64,000 nucleotides of DNA, from assembly GCA_021851875.1 (NCBI GenBank), contig JAJZQI010000002.1, forward strand, positions 1 through 64,000, written 5' to 3'. The DNA comes from Pseudomonadota bacterium. Lineage in GTDB: Bacteria > Pseudomonadota > Gammaproteobacteria > Burkholderiales > JAJZQI01. The notes below the pieces were generated by a model, which ran no database searches, had not been told where the DNA came from, and was given only the letters and a program-made list of their open reading frames with translations. Positions within the stretch are counted from its first letter, which is position 1, and each line of letters starts with the position of its first letter. The translations under genes and the position numbers were made by a program. Of the stretch, positions 45,366 through 55,236 are shown one piece after another.

Positions 45366-47213
45366 ATGAGCGACTTTGGTGGAATGGAAGAACTGCTGCA
45401 GGATTTCCTGACCGAGGCAGGGGAATTGTTGTCCGATGTTGACAACAAGCTGGTTGAGCTGGAGCGTCAGCCGAACAACAAGGAACTGCTCAACGATATT
45501 TTCCGCGGCTTTCACACCATCAAGGGTGGCGCGGGCTTTCTCAATGTGAACGAGCTGGTTGCCCTGTGCCACCGAACCGAAAATCTGTTCGACAAATTGC
45601 GCAATGCCGAGTTGACGCTGAATGCTGAAATCATGGACGCCATCATGAGCGCCACCGCCACCGTGCGCGATATGTTCGGTGCGTTGATGCAACGGCAAAT
45701 GCCGGCCCCTGCCGCCGCCCATCTCTTGCAGGCATTGGACGACGCTATCGCCGGCAATGCAGTCAAGGCAGTCGCCGCGCCGGTGGTCAAGTCCGTGCCT
45801 GCGGCCGCGCCAGACATACCGGTCAACGTGCATGCCGGCGAACCCAACTGGCCCCAGCTGTACCATGCGGTAACAGGGCAAACCGTTGAAACCACCGCCG
45901 TCCCAGTAAGCAATGCGGGCTCACACCCGGCCCCCCATGCGTCCTTGCCCGTCGAGCCACGCCCGGCTGCTGTCCACAAACCGGCCGCCCAGGCAGCCAG
46001 CGCACCGGTCGCCAAGGAAACAACCATTCGCGTCGACACGGAGCGCCTCGACCAGGTGCTCAACCTGTCGGGCGAGATCGGCCTGACGAAAAACCGGCTC
46101 AACTGCCTGCGTGCGGACATTTTGGCCGGCAAACACGATGCCGAGACCTACAAGGCTTTGGACGATGCGGTCAACCAGCTGGATCTGCTGGTGGGCGATC
46201 TGCAAAATGCGGTGATGAAAACCCGTATGCAGCCGATTGGCCGGCTGTTCCAGAAGTATCCGCGGCTGGCCCGCGATCTGGCCCGGCAATTGGGCAAGGA
46301 TGTGGAGCTGGTGCTGAGCGGTGAAGAAACCGAGCTGGACAAGACCATGATCGAGGATCTGAACGATCCCTTGGTGCACCTTGTGCGCAATGCGGTTGAT
46401 CATGGCATTGAGGATGCCGAAGAGCGCTCCATCACGGGCAAATCCGCCAAGAGCTTGGTCCGCCTGTCGGCCACCCAGGTGGGCGACCATATCTTGATCG
46501 TCATATCCGACGACGGCCGCGGCATGCGGCCGGACGTCATCCGCCGCAAGGCCATCGAAAAAGGCATCATCGATGCCGATACGGCCAACACGCTGGATGA
46601 CAAACAGAGCCTGAATCTGATCTTCCTGCCGGGATTCTCCACCAAGGATGAGATTTCCAATATTTCCGGTCGCGGCGTGGGCATGGATGTGGTCAAGACC
46701 AACATTCAACGCATGAATGGCCGCATCGAGGTCAACTCCGTGGTTGGCGAAGGCACCACCTTCACCATTTCCCTGCCGCTGACGCTCGCCATCCTCCCGG
46801 TCCTGGTTGTACGCGTCGGCACCCAGCCTTTTGCCGTACCGCTGTCGCTGGTGCGCGAAATCATCCCTATCCAGTCCGAGCAGGTACAGCAGATATCGGG
46901 ACGCGCCACCATGGTTGTACGCGAGGAGGTCCTGCCCATCCGTTCGCTGGCAAGCTTGATCGGCTGGCCGGAAACCGCCATTCCGGCATTCGGCGTGCTC
47001 ATGCAGTCTGGCGACACCTCGTTCATCCTGGCCATTGATGGCTTTGTAGGCCGTGACGACGTGGTCATCAAACCCTTGCTCGACATCAAGCCCAAAGGTA
47101 TTGCCGGCGCCACCCTGTCCGGCGATGGGCAGGTCGTGCTGGTGCTCGACATGGAGGAGTTACTGCGCAACAGCACTTCTGAAACGCGTGCAGCTTGTTT
47201 CAAACGCGCGTGA
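45366..47213 (+). CDS. cheA: Chemotaxis sensor kinase CheA
   Basis: A 615-residue CheA. The P1 phosphotransfer domain has His50 (FRGFHTIKGGAGF). A Pro/Ala-rich linker of about 110 residues (~110-220) stands where the P2 CheY-binding domain usually lies. The P3 dimerisation domain (~220-285) precedes the P4 ATPase (HLVRNAVDHGIE, SDDGRGMRPD, ISGRGVGMDVV, GEGTTFTISLPLTLAI). The P5 CheW-like domain (~470-610) follows. It phosphorylates CheY and CheV in receptor arrays. The start is ATG 45366 with no strong ribosome site visible. Confidence 0.95.
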   Translation: MSDFGGMEELLQDFLTEAGELLSDVDNKLVELERQPNNKELLNDIFRGFHTIKGGAGFLNVNELVALCHRTENLFDKLRNAELTLNAEIMDAIMSATATVRDMFGALMQRQMPAPAAAHLLQALDDAIAGNAVKAVAAPVVKSVPAAAPDIPVNVHAGEPNWPQLYHAVTGQTVETTAVPVSNAGSHPAPHASLPVEPRPAAVHKPAAQAASAPVAKETTIRVDTERLDQVLNLSGEIGLTKNRLNCLRADILAGKHDAETYKALDDAVNQLDLLVGDLQNAVMKTRMQPIGRLFQKYPRLARDLARQLGKDVELVLSGEETELDKTMIEDLNDPLVHLVRNAVDHGIEDAEERSITGKSAKSLVRLSATQVGDHILIVISDDGRGMRPDVIRRKAIEKGIIDADTANTLDDKQSLNLIFLPGFSTKDEISNISGRGVGMDVVKTNIQRMNGRIEVNSVVGEGTTFTISLPLTLAILPVLVVRVGTQPFAVPLSLVREIIPIQSEQVQQISGRATMVVREEVLPIRSLASLIGWPETAIPAFGVLMQSGDTSFILAIDGFVGRDDVVIKPLLDIKPKGIAGATLSGDGQVVLVLDMEELLRNSTSETRAACFKRA

Positions 47214-47242
47214 ACAAAGCAGTCATCAAGGTTGGGTAGGGC

Positions 47243-48457
47243 ATGTCTGAACACGTATTTATCGGCCGCCAGCCGCTAGTCGACAAACAACAAAAAATCT
47301 TTGGCTATGAGTTGCTGTTTCGCGACAGCGGCCATGCCACTACGGCCAATATTGCCGACGACCTGGAAGCGGGCACCCGTGTGCTGGTCAACACGCTCTC
47401 GAACATGGGCGCGGAGTGGCTGTTTGGCGACAAGCTGGCATTCATCAATGTGGCCGCCCAGATGCTCAGCAGCGACTTTCTCGAACTGCTGCCCCCGCAA
47501 AAGGTCGTGCTCGAGCTGATTGAGACCGTCATGCCCACCGAGGATCTGCTGGTGCGGGTTAAGGATCTCCGCTCGAAGGGATATCGTTTTGCCCTGGACG
47601 ATTTCATTCCCAACCAGCAAAACCTGCCGTGGCTCGAAGTAGCCGATTACGTCAAACTGGATGTGCAACACATCGGCGCAAGCAAGGTTGAGCAGTACAT
47701 CAAGATTCTGTCGAAATTCCCGGTCAAGTTCATCGCCGAAAAGGTCGAAACGCACGAGGAATTCAATCACTGCAAGAACGCCGGGTTCGACTATTACCAG
47801 GGTTACTACTTCGCCCATCCCGAAACGCTGAGCACGAAAGTCGTCACGCCCGACCATACGGCGGTCATGCAGCTTTTGAATCTGGCGCGCGAAAATGCCG
47901 ACATCAAGGACATTGAAACCGCCTTCAAACGTGATGTCGCCCTGTCATTCAAATTGCTGCGCTACATCAATTCCGTCGGCTTCGGCCTGTCCTGTGAAAT
48001 CCAGTCGATTCGCCATGCTGTCGCGATCCTGGGCTACGAACAACTTTACCGCTGGCTGACTCTGTTGCTGGTCACCGCGGGCGCGAGTTCGACCTCCCCC
48101 GCCCTGATGAAAACCGCGGTCACGCGCGGCCGCCTTACCGAGTTACTGGGCGAAGGTTTGCTGGAAAAACAGGAACGCGACAATCTGTTCATCGTCGGGG
48201 TGTTCTCGTTGCTTGACGCCATGCTGGAAATGCCCATGGAGCAGGTGCTGGACAAGCTGCTGCTGCCGGAAAGCATTACCGATGCATTGCTCGACAGACA
48301 GGGCGTCTATGGACCCTTTCTGCAGCTGGCGGAAGCCTGTGAGGACGAAGACAGCGAAAAGATCACCGAAGTGGCCGGTCTGCTGTCGATCAAACCGGAG
48401 CAAGTCAACAAGGCACACCTGTCGGCCCTGGCCTGGGTCGAGCACTTGGGTATCTGA
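47243..48457 (+). CDS. EAL-HDOD signalling protein (CdgJ/YuxH-like)
   Basis: A 404-residue protein. An N-terminal EAL-type domain (~5-195) has degenerate motifs: ELL instead of EAL (residues 23-25), LELIET for ELTE, FALDDF without the following GTG loop, and AEKVET. A C-terminal HDOD domain (~200-400) follows. Proteins of this type (for example Vibrio CdgJ) control motility and usually lack c-di-GMP phosphodiesterase activity. It lies 29 bases after cheA, so it is likely part of the chemotaxis operon. Whether it binds c-di-GMP is not known. Confidence 0.88.
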   Translation: MSEHVFIGRQPLVDKQQKIFGYELLFRDSGHATTANIADDLEAGTRVLVNTLSNMGAEWLFGDKLAFINVAAQMLSSDFLELLPPQKVVLELIETVMPTEDLLVRVKDLRSKGYRFALDDFIPNQQNLPWLEVADYVKLDVQHIGASKVEQYIKILSKFPVKFIAEKVETHEEFNHCKNAGFDYYQGYYFAHPETLSTKVVTPDHTAVMQLLNLARENADIKDIETAFKRDVALSFKLLRYINSVGFGLSCEIQSIRHAVAILGYEQLYRWLTLLLVTAGASSTSPALMKTAVTRGRLTELLGEGLLEKQERDNLFIVGVFSLLDAMLEMPMEQVLDKLLLPESITDALLDRQGVYGPFLQLAEACEDEDSEKITEVAGLLSIKPEQVNKAHLSALAWVEHLGI

Positions 48458-48467
48458 CCCGCACAAC

Positions 48468-48920
48468 TTACAGCATGTCGCTCGTCAAAGAGCAGCGCAG
48501 CACGGTTTGGTGCTCGCCCAACCGCACCCGGTTGGACAGCCACCAGATGGCCGATTTCTTGATGCTCCAGGGCATTTCCTGACCTGCCAGCAAAAATGCA
48601 GCCGCAGCGCCGAGCGCCGGCTGATGCCCCACGATGATAACCGTGCCTTTGGCATCGGGCCAGCCCGCCGCAGTCAGGATGGAGGCCGCCGAACAGCCGG
48701 GGGCGATCAAGGGCTCAATATTATATTGAGCCGCCAGGTAGTCTGCGGTTTCGCGCGCCCGGACTGCCGGACTCGCCACTACGCGATACGGTTGCGTGAC
48801 ATGGTCGCGCAGCCATTCGGCCATTTTTTCGGCCTGCTTATGTCCCTTGGCCGTCAATTTACGGGCCATATCATTCATGCCATCCTCGGCATCGGCGTGT
48901 CGCCATAAGATCAGTTCCAT
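48468..48920 (-). CDS. sixA: Phosphohistidine phosphatase SixA
   Basis: A 150-residue histidine-phosphatase-fold protein with the active RHG-type motif LWRHADAEDG (His8) and the second His in IIVGHQPALG. It is the size of SixA, which dephosphorylates phosphohistidine in phosphorelays (ArcB, PTS-Ntr). ATG 48920 is chosen because the protein starts MELILWRHADAE as in SixA; a much longer open frame upstream overlaps the next gene's 3' end. It lies 103 bases after the MBL-fold gene. Confidence 0.9.
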   Translation of the reverse strand: MELILWRHADAEDGMNDMARKLTAKGHKQAEKMAEWLRDHVTQPYRVVASPAVRARETADYLAAQYNIEPLIAPGCSAASILTAAGWPDAKGTVIIVGHQPALGAAAAFLLAGQEMPWSIKKSAIWWLSNRVRLGEHQTVLRCSLTSDML

Positions 48921-49023
48921 GCTTTCCCCAATCGAAAGGGTTTTACCAGGGTGCCAGGCACCGGAATTGCGGCGATTATGCCAGCCATGCATGAAAGAAA
49001 AACGACAGAGAGCAGAACATCCA

Positions 49024-49788
49024 TTAAAGCAGGTATTCATCACCTTCCCGCACCTGCTTCAGCACCAGCCCCTGGCGCGACAACTGCATCATGGTGCGCC
49101 CCTCCATACCGGGTTCCATGTGCAAGACACTCACCTCGACATCCGCCGGCACTGTCGCCAGTGCCGTTTTCAGCATGCGCGGCGTCATGTGTCCGCTGCG
49201 GCTCGCTGCTGCTTGCTGCTCGTCACGGAACGTACACTCGACCAGAACGTAGCGTAGACGCGGGATCGAGCCAAGGGCATGCCAGAATGCCGGGCACCAG
49301 GTGGAGTCGGCGGAATAGGCCAGACTGGCTTGCTGACCGATGACGGCATAGGCTGTCGCGGCGACCGAATGAGCGGCGGGCAGAGGCAGCAGCTGCAGTT
49401 CGCCCAGCGCTACCGTCTTACCCGGTTCAATCGGGGCATAGCGAATATAAGGCGCATCGGCAGAGGGCAAGCAGGTGTAATCAGGCCAGACAAGCCCGTT
49501 GAAAACGGATTGCCTTAACGTTTGCCATGTTTCCGCCAAGGCATGCACCGTCAGCCCGGTTGCCCGAAAATTGACCGCCGCATCGGCCAGAAGCGGCAGC
49601 AGGGCAATGTGATCGAGATGACTGTGGGTAAGAAAAACGTGTTCCAGACCGATGATCTCGTCCAGCTCCAGTGTCCCGGCACCGGTACCGGCATCAATCA
49701 AGGCATTTTCACCGAGCTGCAGACAGATCGTGCGTCTGGCGCCACCGATGCCGCCACTGGCCCCGAGCACGCGCAATCTCACGGACAT
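49024..49788 (-). CDS. Metallo-beta-lactamase-fold phosphodiesterase-like protein
   Basis: A 254-residue MBL-fold hydrolase. The metal site THSHLDHIALLPLL (about residues 59-72) is followed by further His/Asp ligands in LPAAHSVAATAYAV and YSADSTWCPAF. The gross pattern resembles class II cyclic-nucleotide phosphodiesterases (3',5'-cAMP PDE), but substrate is not proven. The start ATG 49788 overlaps the 3' end of the PPK2 gene by 10 bases, giving translational coupling. No signal peptide. Confidence 0.78.
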   Translation of the reverse strand: MSVRLRVLGASGGIGGARRTICLQLGENALIDAGTGAGTLELDEIIGLEHVFLTHSHLDHIALLPLLADAAVNFRATGLTVHALAETWQTLRQSVFNGLVWPDYTCLPSADAPYIRYAPIEPGKTVALGELQLLPLPAAHSVAATAYAVIGQQASLAYSADSTWCPAFWHALGSIPRLRYVLVECTFRDEQQAAASRSGHMTPRMLKTALATVPADVEVSVLHMEPGMEGRTMMQLSRQGLVLKQVREGDEYLL

Positions 49789-51296
49789 GTTCCCGGTCTG
49801 CGGCACTTCACGTTCATGGCGGCTTCAATGCGCTCGCACAGGGTTCGCAGTATTTTGATGCGGGCATACAGCTTGTCGTTTGCCTCCACCAGCGTCCAGG
49901 GCGCGATTTCCGTACTGGTCCGGTCGACCATATCGCAAACGGCCGACATGTAATCGTTCCATTTCTCGCGGTTGCGCCAGTCCTCTTCGGTAATTTTAAA
50001 ACGCTTGAATGGCGTTGCCTGGCGTTCTTCGAAGCGCCGCTTTTGCTCCTCCTGGGTGATCGCCAGCCAGAACTTCACCACGACCACGCCGGATTGGGAC
50101 AGTTGCTCCTCAAAGTCGTTGATTTCCGAATAGGCCCGCATCCAGTCGGCTTCACTGCAGAAGCCTTCGACGCGCTCCACCAGCACACGGCCATACCAGG
50201 AACGGTCAAAGATCGTCAGTCGCCCCTTGCGCGGGACATGCCGCCAGAAACGCCACAGATAGGGCTGCGCACGCTCCTCTTCGGTTGGCGCGGCTACGGG
50301 TATCACATCATATTGCCGCGCATCGAGCGCCCCCGTCACGCGACGAATAGCCCCGCCTTTGCCGGCCGCATCGGAGCCCTCGAACACGCAGACGACGGCC
50401 ATTTGGTTGAATTTCGGCTCGCGCGTGAGCAAGGCAAGACGGCCCTGCAGCTCTTCCAGCTGTGCAGCGTAGGCCTTGCCGGTCAGTTTTTGCGTGTAAT
50501 CGAGCTGCTCCAGAACGTTGAGCTTATCAATCGCCGGAATAAACGGCGCCACTGCAGCCGTGCTGCGATGCTTGCCGCTTTTCTCCTCGTCCAGCCGCTT
50601 GCGGATCGATTCGGCCACAATCTGCCCGATACGCAGGCTGCGATAGCGTTCATCCACCCCCTCGACGACAATCCAGGGGGCCTCGCCGGTACTGGTTTGC
50701 CGCAATGTCCGCTCGCTGGTTTCGCGGAATGTGTCGTAAAGCTTGTAGTGCAGCCAATCACGATCGCTTACGCGCCAGCGTGTTTTGGGATCTTTTTCCA
50801 ATGCCTTGAGGCGCTTTTTCTGGAAATCTTTCGACAGATGCATCCAGAATTTGAGGATCAGCGCGCCCTCGGCCACCAGCATCTGCTCGAAGCGCACAAT
50901 CTGGTCCGAATACATGTCCAGCTTGGCGCCTTTTATTTCTCCGAACACGCGCTGCAGGATCGGCTGGGTGTACCAGGAACCGAAAAAGATGCCGATCTTG
51001 CCTTTGGGCGGCAAATTGCGCCAAAAGCGCCACATGGATGGGCGCGCAGCCTCCTCGTCGCTCGGCTCCCCCATGGCATGAGCCTCGATATGCCGCGGAT
51101 CCATCCAGGCCTTGAGCAAATTGACCGTTTCACCACGCCCGGCCCCGTCCACGCCACCGATCAGAATGACCACCGGGAATGATTTGCCTTGCAACAGCTC
51201 GTACTGCACATCAAGCAACTGTTCGCGTAAGACGGGCAATTCCTTATCGTAGGTGGCTTTATCAATCTTGTGCCCCAACTCGGCGGATTCAAACAT
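49779..51296 (-). CDS. pap: Polyphosphate:AMP phosphotransferase (two-domain PPK2)
   Basis: A 505-residue protein with two PPK2 domains in tandem (~15-250 and ~270-500). The C-terminal domain has an intact P-loop (EGSDAAGKGGAIRR) and the RSWYGRVLVERVEGF lid. The N-terminal P-loop is altered (GGVDGAGRGETVN, lacking the usual Lys). This is the architecture of class II PPK2/PAP, which makes ADP from AMP using polyphosphate. It sits 12 bases after the CYTH-CHAD gene. Confidence 0.92.
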   Translation of the reverse strand: MFESAELGHKIDKATYDKELPVLREQLLDVQYELLQGKSFPVVILIGGVDGAGRGETVNLLKAWMDPRHIEAHAMGEPSDEEAARPSMWRFWRNLPPKGKIGIFFGSWYTQPILQRVFGEIKGAKLDMYSDQIVRFEQMLVAEGALILKFWMHLSKDFQKKRLKALEKDPKTRWRVSDRDWLHYKLYDTFRETSERTLRQTSTGEAPWIVVEGVDERYRSLRIGQIVAESIRKRLDEEKSGKHRSTAAVAPFIPAIDKLNVLEQLDYTQKLTGKAYAAQLEELQGRLALLTREPKFNQMAVVCVFEGSDAAGKGGAIRRVTGALDARQYDVIPVAAPTEEERAQPYLWRFWRHVPRKGRLTIFDRSWYGRVLVERVEGFCSEADWMRAYSEINDFEEQLSQSGVVVVKFWLAITQEEQKRRFEERQATPFKRFKITEEDWRNREKWNDYMSAVCDMVDRTSTEIAPWTLVEANDKLYARIKILRTLCERIEAAMNVKCRRPGTCP

Positions 51297-51308
51297 GATA
51301 GCGGCTCC

Positions 51309-52796
51309 TCACTGCCAAAACGGTTTTAGCTTGCCGAATTCACCAGCCAGCCTCTTGCTGTTCAGCGCATCAGCTTCACAGGAATCAAGCCACGCGGCAA
51401 ACTGCACAATCTCATTGTTCAAACCGGGGTCGCGCTCGCCCAGCAAGTCCAAGAACCGCTTGGCAACGACCCGGTCCTGAGCCTTACCCAGAGTATCCTG
51501 CACCTGTGCCAGGCCGTCGCGATACGCCTTCCAGCGGTTCTGCGGGTAAAGCACTGAGGCAAATTCCGCCGCGTAACGCAGCCGCTTTGCCCGAATGCGC
51601 AGGCGGTGGCGCTGCTCGGCGGACAAACTGTGCAGATTCCGCAAGCCGCTTAGCAATTTTTTGTGCCAGCCGTCTAAGGGCCGGTGCAGCACGGGCTCAA
51701 GCCGGTTTTTCCGATATCGTGAGAGTATGGGCGGATTCAGCAGCATCGCCGCGGCATCCAGCAAAAACAGCTGATAGCGCGGGCTGGCAAGCGCTTCAAA
51801 CAGCGCCTGCCGAGATTCTTGCCGCACCGCTTCGGCAGCCTGCTGCAGACGCTGCAAGATGGACTCGGGGACCAAGCCCCGGGCGGCGGGCAGTGTTTCC
51901 TGTACAAATACGTCCAGATCCCGCACGGGACTCATTTTTTTCATCAGCCAGCGCAAATCCTCTTGCAGCCTTTGCCATGATTTGATTTTTGTTTCCTTGC
52001 GCAACAAATGCAGCGCGGCGTAAAAACGTCTTACGGCGACCCTCATCTGGTGCAGGTATTCAATGTCGCAATAGCGGTCGAGATATTGACCGTTCTTTTG
52101 CAACTGTTGCAGGCAAGACGCCAACAAAGCGGCAAAACCATCCGCAACACTCATCTTGCGCTGCAAGGATGGGCGCTCTGCGCGTGTCGGCGCCGGTTCA
52201 AGGGCGGAATAGAGGGTGTAGCCCCGCTCCGCCTTGCTGACGCTGTCAAGCTTCAAAGGAACGGCATGCAGCAGGGTTTTCGCCACCTTAAACAGAATCC
52301 CCGCCTCCCCTTGTTTGAGCTCAAGTTCCACTTCGCTGATCGGCATGCTGTTATCGCCGCTTACCACTTGCCCCTGATCCAATGCCATTTCGACGCTGCC
52401 GCCGGCGATATCCAGATTCCAGATGGTGCGCCAGAATTCGGTGGTAAATACCGGCACGATTTGCCGCCACTGCTCCGCCGACAGCAGCGCCAGCACCTCC
52501 GGCGGCAATTGCTGCAAATCGGGTTGCCGGTCCTTTATTCGGCATTCCCACTCGGCACGTTGATGCAGTCCAGCCACGACTGCCCCGCCCCCCTTGGCCG
52601 TTTGTATCCACTGCCGCCCCACCTTGCGAACGCGCAATGCCATACCGGCCTTGAGCAAATCGAGCGCGGGCGTATCGAAATAGATGCTGTACAACTTTTG
52701 TCTGAGCGCCTTGCCAGCTCCCTGTTTGAGGACCTCGCTCCGGCGCAGGCGCGCCGCATCCTGAGGCTGCAAAGCAAGCTTCAGTTCAATTTCCAT
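51309..52796 (-). CDS. CYTH-CHAD domain protein (polyphosphate-linked)
   Basis: A 495-residue protein. The N-terminal CYTH domain (~1-200) has the ExExK start MEIELKLAL and is a triphosphate tunnel fold. The C-terminal CHAD domain (~225-490) is all-helical and rich in conserved His/Arg (YLHQMRVAVRRFYAALHLLR, RLRIRAKRLRYAAEF). CHAD domains bind polyphosphate and CYTH enzymes hydrolyse tripolyphosphate. ATG 52796 begins the family N terminus; 39 more open codons upstream are not supported. It heads the pap-MBL-sixA operon, back to back with ppk1. Confidence 0.92.
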   Translation of the reverse strand: MEIELKLALQPQDAARLRRSEVLKQGAGKALRQKLYSIYFDTPALDLLKAGMALRVRKVGRQWIQTAKGGGAVVAGLHQRAEWECRIKDRQPDLQQLPPEVLALLSAEQWRQIVPVFTTEFWRTIWNLDIAGGSVEMALDQGQVVSGDNSMPISEVELELKQGEAGILFKVAKTLLHAVPLKLDSVSKAERGYTLYSALEPAPTRAERPSLQRKMSVADGFAALLASCLQQLQKNGQYLDRYCDIEYLHQMRVAVRRFYAALHLLRKETKIKSWQRLQEDLRWLMKKMSPVRDLDVFVQETLPAARGLVPESILQRLQQAAEAVRQESRQALFEALASPRYQLFLLDAAAMLLNPPILSRYRKNRLEPVLHRPLDGWHKKLLSGLRNLHSLSAEQRHRLRIRAKRLRYAAEFASVLYPQNRWKAYRDGLAQVQDTLGKAQDRVVAKRFLDLLGERDPGLNNEIVQFAAWLDSCEADALNSKRLAGEFGKLKPFWQ

Positions 52797-53068
52797 CGTT
52801 CTTCCACGTGCAAACACAAAATACTGCCCGGCAGACAGGCAGCGGAGACGGGCTATACCCGCAACCCGCCTCTGTCGGTCCCATGAAAAACCCAACCGGA
52901 ATCCGCTGGACAACTGCCATCCGGGGACCGGCGTCGTTTTCCAACAGTCCGCCTGATGCCGTTTGGCACAGATTAATCAGGACATTCAGGTTTATTATGG
53001 CTAGCGGATGATAGATAGGCAAAGCCTTTTTGGGGTATAGTGAAGCGGTATCAATTGAGGAAGAGTGT

Positions 53069-55147
53069 ATGCGTCTGTCTGCCCCGGAGCATTTCATTAA
53101 TCGCGACCTGTCGCTGGTCGCCTTCAACGAACGTGTTCTGGCCCAGGCCGAGTCAACTTCCACTCCCCTGCTGGAACGGCTGCGTTTCATCTGCATCGTC
53201 AGCAGCAATCTGGACGAGTTTTTTGAAATCCGCATGGCCGGGCTGAAGGAGCAGATCAAACTCAATGCGCATGACGCCAAGCCCGATGCCATTCCGCCCA
53301 GGCAACTGTTCCAGCAACTCAGCCAGCGTCTGCATGAGCTGGTTGAACGCCAATACGACCTGTTCAATCGCCTTATCGTGCCGGAACTGGCCCGCCATGA
53401 CATCAAGTTTATCCGCCGGACGCACTGGAATGCGGAGCAGCAGGCATGGGTGAAGGATTATTTCTTCCGCGAAGTGCTGCCCGTCTTAACGCCCATCGGT
53501 CTTGACCCGGCCCACCCGTTTCCGCGCATCCTCAATAAAAGCCTGAATTTTGCCGTCGAATTGAGCGGCAAGGATGCTTTCGGCCGCAATTCCGGCAACG
53601 CCGTGGTGCAAGCGCCGCGCGCCCTGCCGCGCGTCATTCAGATGCCGCCGGAGATTGCCGGCTGCGAATACGGCTTTGTTTTTCTCTCTTCCATTCTGCA
53701 TGCGCATGTCGGCGAACTGTTCACCGGCATGACGGTACAAGGCTGTTACCAGTTCAGGGTCACGCGCAACAGCGATCTGTTCATCGACGACGAGGAAGCC
53801 AAAAACCTGCGCACGGCGCTGCAGGGGGAATTGCCGCACCGCCACTACGGCGATGCGGTACGCCTGGAAGTGGCCGACAATTGTCCGGAAAAAGTATCGG
53901 CTTTCCTGCTTGCCCAGTTCAACCTGGGGCCGGAAGACCTGTATCAGGTCAACGGTCCGGTCAATCTGGTCCGATTGATGTCCATTCCCGATATTGCCGA
54001 CGTGCCGCAGCTCAAGTTCGGCACCTTTGTCCCCAGCACCCCCAAATCGCTGCCGCAAACGAGCAATATCTTTGAAAACATCCGCAAGTCGGATATCTTG
54101 CTGCATCATCCCTACCAGTCTTTTGCGCCGGTCATCGATTTTATCCAGCAAGCCGCCCGCGACCCGCAAGTGGTCGCCATCAAGCAGACCATTTACCGCA
54201 CCGGCACCGATTCGGTCTTGATGAAAGCGCTGATCGATGCGGCTCAAAGCGGCAAAGACGTCACGGTGGTCGTCGAGCTGATGGCCCGCTTCGACGAAGA
54301 AGCCAACATCAACTGGGCGGCCAAGCTGGAGGAATCCGGCGCCCACGTCGTATACGGCGTGGTCGGCTACAAAACGCACGCCAAAATGCTGCTGGTCGTG
54401 CGCCGCGAGGCCAGCGGCCTGAAGCGCTATGTCCACCTTGGCACGGGCAACTACCACCCGCGTACCGCGCGTCTTTATACCGACTTCGGCCTGTTCACCT
54501 GCCATGACGGCATCTGCAGCGACGTCAACGACGTGTTCATTCAGCTCACGGGACTCGGGAAAGCCTCAAAGCTTTCATACCTGTGGCAATCGCCATTCAG
54601 TCTGCACCCGCAGCTCATCCAGGCGATCAATCGCGAAATCGAACATGCCCAGGCGGGTAAACCGGCTGCCATCGCCGCCAAGATGAACTCGCTGCTGGAA
54701 CCCAATGTGATCCAAAAGCTGTATGAAGCCTCCAACGCCGGCGTCAAGGTCGACCTGATCGTTCGCGGCGCTTGCGCGCTGCGGCCCGGCATAGAGGGTT
54801 TATCGAAAAATATCCGCGTGCGCTCCGTTATTGGCCGTTTTCTGGAACACCCGCGTATCTTCTATTTCCGCAACAACGGCCAGCAGGATGTCTACTTGTC
54901 GAGTGCCGACTGGATGGACAGAAATTTCTTCCGCCGCATCGAAGTGTGCTTCCCCATTCTCAATCCCAAGCTGAAACGGCGTGTCATTCGGGAAGGCCTG
55001 CGGGTTTACCTGCAAGACAATACGCAGGCGTGGGAAATGGATGGACAGGGCAATTACCGTAAAAAACTGCCGCGCCGCTCGCCGCCGGTTTGCGCCCAGG
55101 CACTGCTGCTCAACGAGCTGTCGGATAAGGATGAAACCGCCGATTAA
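53069..55147 (+). CDS. ppk: Polyphosphate kinase 1
   Basis: A 692-residue PPK1. Order: N domain (HFINRDLSLVAFNERVLAQA), head domain (DIKFIRRTHWNA), and two phospholipase D-like catalytic domains. The autophosphorylated His is in GYKTHAKMLLVVRRE; LGTGNYHPRTARLYTDFGLF and RGACALRPGIEGLS are also conserved. It makes polyphosphate from ATP. ATG 53069 follows GAGGAAG; an in-frame start 13 codons upstream is weaker. The 272-bp spacer from the CYTH-CHAD gene holds the divergent promoters. Confidence 0.96.
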   Translation: MRLSAPEHFINRDLSLVAFNERVLAQAESTSTPLLERLRFICIVSSNLDEFFEIRMAGLKEQIKLNAHDAKPDAIPPRQLFQQLSQRLHELVERQYDLFNRLIVPELARHDIKFIRRTHWNAEQQAWVKDYFFREVLPVLTPIGLDPAHPFPRILNKSLNFAVELSGKDAFGRNSGNAVVQAPRALPRVIQMPPEIAGCEYGFVFLSSILHAHVGELFTGMTVQGCYQFRVTRNSDLFIDDEEAKNLRTALQGELPHRHYGDAVRLEVADNCPEKVSAFLLAQFNLGPEDLYQVNGPVNLVRLMSIPDIADVPQLKFGTFVPSTPKSLPQTSNIFENIRKSDILLHHPYQSFAPVIDFIQQAARDPQVVAIKQTIYRTGTDSVLMKALIDAAQSGKDVTVVVELMARFDEEANINWAAKLEESGAHVVYGVVGYKTHAKMLLVVRREASGLKRYVHLGTGNYHPRTARLYTDFGLFTCHDGICSDVNDVFIQLTGLGKASKLSYLWQSPFSLHPQLIQAINREIEHAQAGKPAAIAAKMNSLLEPNVIQKLYEASNAGVKVDLIVRGACALRPGIEGLSKNIRVRSVIGRFLEHPRIFYFRNNGQQDVYLSSADWMDRNFFRRIEVCFPILNPKLKRRVIREGLRVYLQDNTQAWEMDGQGNYRKKLPRRSPPVCAQALLLNELSDKDETAD

Positions 55148-55156
55148 CACGGCGCC

Positions 55157-55186
55157 ATGGCAGTTTTGCCATAATTGTCATTTTTT
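55157..55186 (+). terminator. Possible weak hairpin after ppk1
   Basis: ATGGCA (55157-55162) pairs with TGCCAT (55167-55172) around GTTT. A T-run begins nine bases later (55181-55186). The gap makes a true terminator doubtful; it may only slow read-through into the next gene. Confidence 0.35.
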
Positions 55187-55236
55187 CGTAACAATGCACA
55201 CATACACTTGCGGCACTTGCAGCAGGAGTATGTACG

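Noticed and set aside
49671-51182. A 503-codon plus-strand open frame opposite pap
   Set aside because: It is the antisense of the conserved PPK2 domains and has no ribosome site.
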